Assembly (NCBI GenBank): GCA_009700815.1
Contig: WLLG01000070.1
Location: forward strand, 1-8,553
Direction of reading: 5' to 3'
From: Actinomycetota bacterium
GTDB lineage: Bacteria; Actinomycetota; Acidimicrobiia; Acidimicrobiales; Microtrichaceae
DNA length: 8,553 bases
Positions 1-5,978 of this stretch are shown one piece after another. The position numbers and the translations under genes were made by a program. How positions within the stretch are numbered: the first letter of the stretch is position 1; the number at the start of each line of letters is the position of its first letter. A model generated the notes under the pieces. That model did no database searches, was not told the DNA's origin, and saw only the letters and a program-made list of their open reading frames with translations.

Positions 1-846
1 GACGTTGCTTCTTCTTTCGCTGAGCTCAGCCAACGTGGCATGGTCATTGCGCGCCCTCATCCCGAACTAGTGACACGCCGGGTTCTAGTCATGGAGCGCC
101 TTTCGGGGTTCGGTTTTGACGACCTGGAGTCGATGCAGGCCGCCGGAATCGATACGCATGAGGTGATTCGCATCGGCATGACAGGCTTTACCGAGAGTTG
201 CATGGTGAATGGAATCTTCCACGGGGATCTGCACGGCGGAAACCTGTTCGTGATGACTGACGGCAGAATTGCGTTGCTAGATTTTGGCATTACTGCTCGC
301 ATGACGGACCTAGAGCGCACAGCATTTCTACGACTCATGCTGACGGGGGCCACGGGAGATATTAAGGGTCAACTCGCAGCCTTCAGAGATCTCGGTGCCC
401 TTCCGCCAGATACCGATCTTGATGATGTCATTGCAGAATTACATCTTGACGAGCAACCAGTCGACCCAAGCACGCTGTCTCAGGAACAACTCGTCAGCGA
501 ACTGCAACGAGTTATCAAAGCATTGCTTGGAATGGGTGCGCGACTACCCAAGATTTTGATGCTGTATGTCAAGAATTTGGTCTTCCTCGACGGCGCTATG
601 GCAGCCCTAGCACCCGATCTTGATCTGATCGCAGAGATTGCAACCCTCTCGACGTACCTGGCCGTTACTCATGGCGAACGATTTGCAGCCGAGGTCGGCG
701 GCAACGCCATGGACTTTCAGATCGACGCAGAGGCCATCCAACGAAACACTGGTATCGACTTATCAGATGGTGCTGGTCTGACCTATAGCGACCTACGCGA
801 ACGCAGAGACATCATTCGCCAGCGACTAGACCGCCGCAACAACTAA
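1..846 (+). CDS. AarF/UbiB (ABC1/ADCK) family atypical kinase, C-terminal part
   Basis: The frame is open from base 1, so this is the last 281 codons of a longer gene; family members usually run 430-560 residues. The first ATG (base 40) is internal. Seen: the catalytic-loop motif HGDLHGGN (bases 220-243) and, 12 residues on, LLDFG with the metal-binding Asp of the DFG motif (about 274-288). Just upstream, VMERLSGF matches the hinge region of the family. The C-terminal part is predicted helical (KILMLYVKNLVFLDG, about 550-594), and no clear membrane span is seen. The N-terminal KxGQ motif that defines the family would lie outside the window. Known: UbiB/ADCK proteins are atypical ATPases/kinases tied to isoprenoid quinone or lipid homeostasis. 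In menaquinone-using actinobacteria the substrate is unknown, so no symbol is given. It ends with TAA, 175 nt before the next gene, and is probably a separate transcription unit. Confidence 0.93.
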   Translation, partial: DVASSFAELSQRGMVIARPHPELVTRRVLVMERLSGFGFDDLESMQAAGIDTHEVIRIGMTGFTESCMVNGIFHGDLHGGNLFVMTDGRIALLDFGITARMTDLERTAFLRLMLTGATGDIKGQLAAFRDLGALPPDTDLDDVIAELHLDEQPVDPSTLSQEQLVSELQRVIKALLGMGARLPKILMLYVKNLVFLDGAMAALAPDLDLIAEIATLSTYLAVTHGERFAAEVGGNAMDFQIDAEAIQRNTGIDLSDGAGLTYSDLRERRDIIRQRLDRRNN

Positions 847-1021
847 CAACCAAGTCGCACAGTCGTTGACTCGCGTAACTACATAGCTACCTGAGCAATT
901 GCGGGGCAAAATCCCATGAATGGCTTGTGTCACAGTGATGAGTTCGGGGTTGAGGCCCCAGATCGGGCACACTGGTATGTCCCCCTTCTAGCGCTGCGCG
1001 CACCCACGACCGGATTGTTCT
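847..1021 (+). other. Intergenic gap between the AarF-family gene and typA
   Basis: No open frame, tRNA-like fold or strong terminator is visible. Short G-run/C-run pairings occur (for example GGGG at 946-949 with CCCC at 956-959), but each stem is only 4 bp and there is no T-tract. The region probably carries the typA promoter and a leader of a few tens of nt. Confidence 0.5.
973..981 (+). promoter_or_regulatory. Possible extended -10 element for typA
   Basis: TGGTATGTC fits an extended -10 (TGn followed by TATGTC). It would start transcription near base 988 and leave a leader of about 34 nt before the ATG at 1022. The nearest -35-like hexamer, TTGAGG at 950-955, is 20 nt upstream of the -10, which is too long for a good match. 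The ribosome-binding site is also weak: CGGA at 1011-1014, 7 nt before the ATG. This is a candidate only. Confidence 0.25.
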
Positions 1022-2923
1022 ATGACTTCACCTTCTGTTTCTGCTGATCCAACAACTGGCCGCGTGTCAGTAGAGGGCATTCGCAACGTTGCCATCATCG
1101 CCCACGTCGACCACGGTAAGACCACCTTGGTTGACGCCATGCTGCGTCAGTCCGGGGCATTCCGTGAAGGTGCTGCCGAGATTGACCGCATCATGGACAA
1201 CACCGACCTTGAGCGAGAGAAGGGAATCACGATCCTTGCCAAGAACACTGCTGTGCGGTGGACCGGTGAAGGTCGCGAAGAGGTCAAAATCAACATTGTT
1301 GACACACCTGGCCACGCCGACTTCGGCGGCGAAGTAGAGCGTGCCCTCACTATGGTCGATGGAGTGGTGCTGCTCGTTGACGCATCCGAGGGGCCGCTTC
1401 CGCAGACACGGTTCGTGCTGCGCAAGGCGCTCGCTCTGAACCTGCCGGTGATTCTGGCAGTCAACAAGGTTGACCGACCTGATGCCCGCATCGACGAGGT
1501 GGTTTCCGAAGTTGAGGACCTATTCATGGACCTTGATGCAGATATTGACCAGATCGACTTCCCAGTTATTTATTGCAACGGCCGAGCCGGACGAGCCAGC
1601 ATGACTCGCCCCCAAGACCCAGACGATCTTGAAGCTGACCTCACTCCGCTGTTCGAGCTGCTCGTCACGCACCTGCCCGCACCCACATATGAGCCCGATC
1701 ACCCGCTTCAGGCTTGGGTCACCAACTTGGACTCGAGTCAGTTCGTTGGCCGCCTGGCCATGTGTCGTGTGCTGCACGGAACTATCCGAAAAGGCCAGCA
1801 GGTTTCTTGGTGCCGAACCGATGGCACCGTTGAACGAGCCAAGGTGGCAGTTCTGTATGTAACCGAGACCCATGAGCGCATAGAGGTGGACGAGGCCGGA
1901 CCTGGCGAGATCATCGCGGTGGCAGGAATTGAAGACGTCACCATTGGCGAGACACTGAGCGACCCTGAGGATCCGCGACCTATGCCGGTGATCACCGTGG
2001 ACGAACCAAGCTTGTCGATGACCATTGGAGTCAACACATCTCCGCTCAATGGCCGAGAAGGAGACAAGGTCACTGCTCGTCAGATTAAGGCTCGCCTCGA
2101 TGCAGAGCTGGTCGGCAACGTGAGCCTCCGAGTGAATCCAACTGAGCGTCCAGATGCTTGGGAGGTTCATGCCCGTGGCGAATTGCAGCTTGCAGTGCTA
2201 GTCGAGACCATGCGGCGTGAGGGTTTCGAGATGAACGTCGGCAAGCCACAAGTGGTGACGCGTGAAATCGACGGCAAGATCCACGAGCCTGTTGAATCCG
2301 TCTCGGTGGATGTCCCCGAGGAGTATCTCGGAGCAGTGAGTCAGTTGCTAGCAACCCGCAAGGGGCAGCTTGTCGACATGGTGAACCACGGAACTGGATG
2401 GGTGCGCATCGAGCAGCGAGTTCCTGCTCGCGGCCTACTGGGGTTTCGCACCGAGTTCTTGACCGAGACTCGCGGCACTGGCATGTTGCATCAGATCTTT
2501 GACGGTTGGGCACCCTGGTTTGGCGAGATTCGGTCACGGGATCGCGGTTCCATCGTGGCTGACCGTTCTGGCCCCGTCACCGCCTATGCCGTAGTTCAGG
2601 TGCAAGAGCGGGCCTCGCTGTTTGTTGGCCCCGGAGATGTGGTCTACGAGGGCATGGTCATCGGCGAGAACTCTCGCTCAGAGGACATGGACGTCAATAT
2701 CTGCCGTGAGAAGAAGCTCACCAATATGCGCACCTCCTCGTCAGACAACACCGAGCGCCTCACTCCGCCGCGCAGGCAGTCGCTTGAGCAGGCGCTTGAG
2801 TTCTTGGCAGAAGACGAGTGCGTAGAGGTGACCCCTCAGGCCGTGCGCCTGCGCAAGGTTGCCCTTGATGCTGGAACTCGCGCACGCCTGACCAAGGCAA
2901 TCAAAAGCGCCAAGCTCGGTTGA
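1022..2923 (+). CDS. typA: Ribosome-associated translational GTPase BipA/TypA
   Basis: At 633 residues it matches the family length (about 605-635). It is a paralogue of EF-G and LepA that binds the ribosome and affects 50S assembly and growth under stress or cold. Seen in the GTPase domain (about residues 20-205): G1 AHVDHGKT 27-34, switch-region EREKGITI 64-71, G3 DTPGH 94-98, G4 NKVD 148-151, and a G5-like YCNGRAG 184-190. A translation-factor beta-barrel follows (about 220-310), then EF-G domain III- and V-like parts. The BipA-specific C-terminal domain contains RGLLGFRTEFLTETRG and EKKLTNMRTS. The ATG at 1022 is chosen because it puts the usual short leader before RNVAIIAHVDHGKT. The G5 Cys-Asn where relatives often have Ala-Ser is a small oddity; otherwise all key residues are present. 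It is cytoplasmic and stands as its own unit. Confidence 0.97.
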   Translation: MTSPSVSADPTTGRVSVEGIRNVAIIAHVDHGKTTLVDAMLRQSGAFREGAAEIDRIMDNTDLEREKGITILAKNTAVRWTGEGREEVKINIVDTPGHADFGGEVERALTMVDGVVLLVDASEGPLPQTRFVLRKALALNLPVILAVNKVDRPDARIDEVVSEVEDLFMDLDADIDQIDFPVIYCNGRAGRASMTRPQDPDDLEADLTPLFELLVTHLPAPTYEPDHPLQAWVTNLDSSQFVGRLAMCRVLHGTIRKGQQVSWCRTDGTVERAKVAVLYVTETHERIEVDEAGPGEIIAVAGIEDVTIGETLSDPEDPRPMPVITVDEPSLSMTIGVNTSPLNGREGDKVTARQIKARLDAELVGNVSLRVNPTERPDAWEVHARGELQLAVLVETMRREGFEMNVGKPQVVTREIDGKIHEPVESVSVDVPEEYLGAVSQLLATRKGQLVDMVNHGTGWVRIEQRVPARGLLGFRTEFLTETRGTGMLHQIFDGWAPWFGEIRSRDRGSIVADRSGPVTAYAVVQVQERASLFVGPGDVVYEGMVIGENSRSEDMDVNICREKKLTNMRTSSSDNTERLTPPRRQSLEQALEFLAEDECVEVTPQAVRLRKVALDAGTRARLTKAIKSAKLG

Positions 2924-2937
2924 TTCCGAAGGTATTC

Positions 2938-2970
2938 CTCTAAACCCGACTTGTTTGGTCGGGTTTAGAG
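2938..2970 (+). terminator. Perfect 13-bp inverted repeat after typA; terminator or operator
   Basis: CTCTAAACCCGAC (2938-2950) and GTCGGGTTTAGAG (2958-2970) are exact reverse complements around a 7-nt loop, TTGTTTG. The repeat starts 14 nt after the typA stop, where a terminator is expected. There is no T-tract after it (AGTTATCCTT), so it would be a T-tract-less hairpin, as often proposed in actinobacteria. Its centre and right arm also overlap the promoter of the next gene, so an operator role is possible. Confidence 0.7.
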
Positions 2971-2979
2971 AGTTATCCT
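2951..2979 (+). promoter_or_regulatory. Candidate promoter of the DUF4395 gene, set inside the hairpin
   Basis: The -35 is TTGTTT (2951-2956) and the -10 is TATCCT (2974-2979), separated by an optimal 17 nt. The GTG start begins 6 nt after the -10, so transcription would start at or next to the start codon and give a leaderless mRNA. No Shine-Dalgarno sequence precedes the GTG, which agrees. The -35 lies in the loop of the inverted repeat at 2938-2970. Confidence 0.6.
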
Positions 2980-2985
2980 TGTTGG

Positions 2986-3498
2986 GTGAGTTCATCTAGC
3001 TCGTTCTTTTCATTTCCGAACCCCGTCAATGACGTGGCCGCCCGCACCGTAGCTACTGGCGTGGTGCTCATGGGTCTGGCAGCAGCAGGCCTCGGCTGGG
3101 GATGGATACTGATTCCGCTGACGTATGGGTTTCTGGCTCGGGTTGCCTGCGGTCCCAAGTTCAGCCCGCTCGGCCTAGTCGCCACCAAGGTGGTTGCACC
3201 GCGGCTCCCCCAGTTTGAGAAATTAGTCCCAGGTCCCCCCAAGCGGTTTGCCCAGGCAATCGGTGTGGCTTTTACGGTGACTGCCTCTGCACTCTGGATG
3301 GCCGGTATGCCCGGGGCTGCTCGCGTGGTTGTTGGATTTCTGGTTCTTGCGGCGGGTCTTGAGGCTGCGCTCGGATTCTGCTTGGGGTGCAAGGTCTTTG
3401 CCTTGCTGATGCGAGCAGGAGTCATCCCTGAAGATGTCTGTGCCGAGTGCAACGACATCTCCCTGCGCATTCCGGGCCTGTCTTCAAGCTCTCGCTAG
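2986..3498 (+). CDS. DUF4395 family integral membrane protein with two CxxC motifs
   Basis: 170 residues, a normal length for the family. Seen: the N-terminal FPNPVNDVAARTVA signature (10-23), then hydrophobic segments at about 21-52 (probably two spans around GWGWILIPL), 92-107 and 111-131, with GFLARVACGPKFSPL (48-62) between the first and later spans. Two cysteine pairs follow: FCLGC (131-135) and VCAEC (151-155), close to the end of the last span and in the tail. Known: the family has no defined biochemical role; relatives are often found near thioredoxin-like genes, so a redox or metal role is inferred, not shown. GTG 2986 is chosen because it follows the -10 TATCCT by 6 nt; a TTG at 2983 in the same frame is an alternative. 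The gene ends 21 nt before nucS, so the two may be partly co-transcribed. Confidence 0.88.
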   Translation: MSSSSSFFSFPNPVNDVAARTVATGVVLMGLAAAGLGWGWILIPLTYGFLARVACGPKFSPLGLVATKVVAPRLPQFEKLVPGPPKRFAQAIGVAFTVTASALWMAGMPGAARVVVGFLVLAAGLEAALGFCLGCKVFALLMRAGVIPEDVCAECNDISLRIPGLSSSSR

Positions 3499-3511
3499 GC
3501 AGGCCTAGACT
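3483..3511 (+). promoter_or_regulatory. Candidate promoter for nucS giving a leaderless mRNA
   Basis: TAGACT (3506-3511) fits the actinobacterial TAnnnT -10 box and ends 8 nt before the GTG at 3520. A weak -35, TTCAAG (3483-3488), sits 17 nt upstream, inside the last codons of the DUF4395 gene. No Shine-Dalgarno sequence is present, which supports leaderless start at the GTG. Read-through from the upstream promoter is also possible. Confidence 0.5.
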
Positions 3512-3519
3512 CTGCGCCT

Positions 3520-4179
3520 GTGCGCCTTGTCATTGCCCGTTGTTCTGTCGATTATGAGGGACGCCTCTCGGCTCACCTACCAGAGGCAATCCGCCTGATC
3601 ATGGTCAAGGCCGATGGTTGTGTAGCCATCCATGCAGATGGTGGTGCCTATAAGCCACTCAACTGGATGAACGCACCCAACCGCCTGGTGGAGCATCCGG
3701 ACTACTGGACAGTGACGAACCCCAAGGGCGAACAACTCACCATTCACCTGTACGAGATGTTTAGCGACCTGTCCCAAGAGCTAGGTACTGACCCTGGGCT
3801 CACAAAAGATGGCGTCGAGGCACACCTTCAAGAGTTACTCGCTGCGGACCCGACAGCCATTGCTCAGGACCTGATGCTTATCCGGCGTGAGTTTCCCACC
3901 GATATTGGACCTGTTGACTTGCTATGCAGGGACGCTTCGGGTCAGGCCGTAGCCGTTGAGATCAAGCGGCGTGGCGATATTGATGGGGTGGAACAACTTG
4001 TTCGATACCTAGAACGTATGGAGCGCGATCCGACCCTGCGTGGAGTCAGGGGGGTCTTTGTGGCCCAAACCATAAAGCCACAAGCAAAAGTTCTGGCAGA
4101 GTCCAGAGGCCTGACCTGGGTAGAAATCGACTACGAGGTGCTGCGCGGAACCCGCAGAGAAGACCTCACTCTCTTCTGA
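3520..4179 (+). CDS. nucS: Mismatch-specific endonuclease NucS (EndoMS)
   Basis: 219 residues, close to the mycobacterial enzyme (about 226). Known: NucS cuts both strands at certain mismatches and provides non-canonical mismatch repair in many actinobacteria and archaea that lack MutS/MutL. Seen: an N-terminal DNA-binding/dimerisation part that begins MRLVIARCSVDYEGRLSAHLP and contains AYKPLNWM (43-50). The C-terminal RecB-like nuclease domain has GPVDLL (Asp133), VEIKR (Glu147, Lys149) and GVEQL (Gln159), the expected metal-binding and catalytic set. The last residues, EDLTLF, resemble a sliding-clamp-binding tail (family members end in forms such as LRLF). GTG 3520 is chosen because the family N-terminus starts exactly there and a -10 box lies 8 nt upstream. 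The protein appears complete and functional. It probably acts at the replication fork with the beta clamp. Confidence 0.96.
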   Translation: MRLVIARCSVDYEGRLSAHLPEAIRLIMVKADGCVAIHADGGAYKPLNWMNAPNRLVEHPDYWTVTNPKGEQLTIHLYEMFSDLSQELGTDPGLTKDGVEAHLQELLAADPTAIAQDLMLIRREFPTDIGPVDLLCRDASGQAVAVEIKRRGDIDGVEQLVRYLERMERDPTLRGVRGVFVAQTIKPQAKVLAESRGLTWVEIDYEVLRGTRREDLTLF

Positions 4180-4245
4180 CAGTCCTGAGGAGCGCTTCTG
4201 CATCCTGTGAATGTTGTTGGGTCTTGCCGCGAGTAGCCAAGGAAA

Positions 4246-4260
4246 ATGCGCGAACCTTGA
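4246..4260 (+). other. Possible 4-codon upstream mini-ORF before the VanW gene
   Basis: AAGGA (4239-4243) precedes ATG 4246 by only 2 nt, and ATG CGC GAA CCT ends in TGA at 4258-4260, three bases before the GTG of the VanW gene and in the same frame. It could be a short upstream ORF, or chance. The very short spacing between AAGGA and ATG argues against efficient initiation. Confidence 0.2.
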
Positions 4261-4263
4261 CGG

Positions 4264-5886
4264 GTGACTAAGGCCCACAAGATCATCCTGCTCGTGGTTG
4301 CAACACCGCTGATCCTGATTGCCATGATCTCAGCCGTGTGGGCACTGGACCAGTGGCATACCAGCGACAACGTTGCGCGAAACGTCACGGTTGCGGGGGT
4401 CGAGGTTGGCGGTAGCAGCCCAAGCGAACTGGATGCACAGTTGCAGGCTTTAGCAAAGGAACTTCCGAGCACCGAAGTGCAGATTCAGTCTGGTGCGAAC
4501 ACCATGACCACGACAGCCGGAGAGCTCGGCCTGAGCATGGACGTTGCCGCTACTGCAAAGGACGTCAACGAGATTGGCCGGGTCGACCCCTTACCCACTC
4601 GGCCAATCCGCTGGTTGAAGTCGCTCTTCGGCGGTCGCTCGGCCGAGGTCACCCTGAGCGTAGATAGCGAACAACTCACTCCCACCCTGATAGCCCTCCA
4701 AGGCGACCGTAGGACGCTACCTGTCGAACCAAACATCGCCGCAACGGAAGAGTCCGTCACGCTGGTTGCAGGTTCGCCCGGCACCGAGGTCACAATCAAC
4801 GACGTGGTGCGTGCCCTGCCGCAGTCCCTGTCTGATCTCTCCAAGCCCATCAGGATCACCGTTGACCCAACCGTCACCGACCCCCTAGTCACCGATGCGG
4901 CTGTGCAAACGCTGGTGGATCAGGCGAATTCCGTGACTGCCGGTCCAGTCACCCTGAATGCTGGTGGCACAAAGATCGAAGTTGAAGGCAAGGCCTTCCG
5001 CCCCGCCTTCGCTCTGACAATTACGGACTCCACCCCCAAGCTCACGATGAAGCCCGAGGCTGTCTCGCTCATTCTCGAGTCCAAGAACCCATCAAAGCCA
5101 AACCCAACGAATGTGCGCTTCGACATTATCGATGGAGTACCCACCCCTGTTGGCGGTGAGGATGCTCAAGTCTGTTGCACGGCAGAAGCCCCACAAAAGA
5201 TTGTTGACGGCCTTCTGGCATCTCAGACCACGATTGACCTACCCACTCGCGTAGAGACTGCTCAGCAAGGCCGCGATTGGGCTGCTGGTCTTGGTGTAAA
5301 AGAGGTCATTGGGTCATTCACGACGAATCACAAGTGCTGCGAATCCAGAGTCACCAATATCCACAAGATTTCCGACATCGTTCGCGGCACGCTCATTCCC
5401 CCTGGCGCAACTTTCTCAGTGAACGACACCGTAGGTCGACGAACCACAGCAAAGGGGTTTGTCGAGGGCGGGGTTATCCAAGACGGGGAATTCGCTACCG
5501 ATATTGGCGGCGGCGTGAGCCAATTCGGCACCACCACATTCAATGCAGCCTTCTTTGGGGGACTCGACATTCCCGCCTATAAGGCACACTCGAAGTACAT
5601 CAGCAGGTACCCCTTTGGCCGAGAGGCCACACTGGCTTATCCCAGTGTCGACCTGAAGATTCGCAACGAAACGCCTTATGGTGTGGTCATTTGGCCCACA
5701 TATACAAACACCTCACTCACGGTCAGCATGTGGTCCACGCCCTTTGCCAAAGGTGAACAGACCGCCCAAAATCCAACTTCCGGCTGTGGAAAGGTCACCA
5801 CCGAGCGCACCCGAACCTTTGTGGATGGCCATACAGAGAAAGACAACTTCCACGCAAATTACGACTGCAACTCGGCACCGCACTAG
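4264..5886 (+). CDS. VanW family cell-surface protein with peptidoglycan-binding-like N-terminal domains
   Basis: 540 residues. A membrane segment at residues 7-28 (IILLVVATPLILIAMISAVW), preceded by Lys/His, acts as signal anchor, so the rest should lie outside the membrane. Repeated beta-rich modules follow: NVTVAGVEVGGSSPSEL (40-56) starts a YoaR/PG-binding-4-like domain, and a second such region spans about 210-270. The VanW domain is about 358-492, with RVTNIHKISD, GTLIPPGATFSVND, GFVEGGVI, DIGGGVSQFGTTTFNAAF and SKYISRYPFGREA. A short C508-to-C535 tail closes it. The six cysteines (C304, C305, C358, C359, C508, C535) all lie outside the membrane. Known: VanW occurs in some vancomycin-resistance clusters, but its chemistry is undefined; this chromosomal copy is not evidence of resistance. 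GTG 4264 is the first start after an in-frame TGA at 4258. No Shine-Dalgarno sequence is well placed. Confidence 0.92.
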   Translation: MTKAHKIILLVVATPLILIAMISAVWALDQWHTSDNVARNVTVAGVEVGGSSPSELDAQLQALAKELPSTEVQIQSGANTMTTTAGELGLSMDVAATAKDVNEIGRVDPLPTRPIRWLKSLFGGRSAEVTLSVDSEQLTPTLIALQGDRRTLPVEPNIAATEESVTLVAGSPGTEVTINDVVRALPQSLSDLSKPIRITVDPTVTDPLVTDAAVQTLVDQANSVTAGPVTLNAGGTKIEVEGKAFRPAFALTITDSTPKLTMKPEAVSLILESKNPSKPNPTNVRFDIIDGVPTPVGGEDAQVCCTAEAPQKIVDGLLASQTTIDLPTRVETAQQGRDWAAGLGVKEVIGSFTTNHKCCESRVTNIHKISDIVRGTLIPPGATFSVNDTVGRRTTAKGFVEGGVIQDGEFATDIGGGVSQFGTTTFNAAFFGGLDIPAYKAHSKYISRYPFGREATLAYPSVDLKIRNETPYGVVIWPTYTNTSLTVSMWSTPFAKGEQTAQNPTSGCGKVTTERTRTFVDGHTEKDNFHANYDCNSAPH

Positions 5887-5907
5887 CTGCTCAGTCGATC
5901 AGAGCAG
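5887..5907 (+). terminator. Weak hairpin directly after the VanW stop codon
   Basis: CTGCTC (5887-5892) pairs with GAGCAG (5902-5907) around a 9-nt loop. The stem is only 6 bp (7 with a G-U pair) and no T-run follows, so it is a poor intrinsic terminator. It is listed only because it abuts the stop codon in a 92-nt gap. Confidence 0.25.
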
Positions 5908-5938
5908 TCCTCGCGAAGCAGCACACCCGCAGCATCCC

Positions 5939-5971
5939 TAGTATGTGTTGAAACATCGAGGATCGCTGAGG
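5939..5971 (+). promoter_or_regulatory. Candidate -10 box and Shine-Dalgarno site of the WS/DGAT gene
   Basis: TAGTAT (5939-5944) fits TAnnnT and would start transcription near 5951, leaving a leader of about 28 nt. GAGG (5968-5971) lies 7 nt before the ATG at 5979, the usual Shine-Dalgarno spacing, and supports that start. No clear -35 is seen 16-18 nt upstream, so the promoter part is weak. Confidence 0.4.
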
Positions 5972-5978
5972 CAGTCAA

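Noticed and set aside
1520..2170. 216-residue open frame on the - strand within typA
   Set aside because: It lies wholly opposite a confident gene, has no recognisable domain, and long antisense frames are common in GC-rich coding DNA.
2973..3470. 165-residue open frame on the - strand opposite the DUF4395 gene
   Set aside because: The product is low-complexity (Ala, Pro, Arg, Thr rich) with no family features; the + strand frame carries the DUF4395 signature.
4180..4205. Possible terminator after nucS around TCCTGAGGAGCGCTTCTG
   Set aside because: The only symmetry is the short AGCGCT palindrome and a broken TCCTGAGGA repeat; neither can form a stable stem with a loop, and no T-run follows.
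4264..5886. VanW gene as evidence of a vancomycin-resistance cluster
   Set aside because: No vanH, vanA/B ligase, vanX, or VanRS two-component genes are nearby, and chromosomal VanW proteins are common in actinobacteria.
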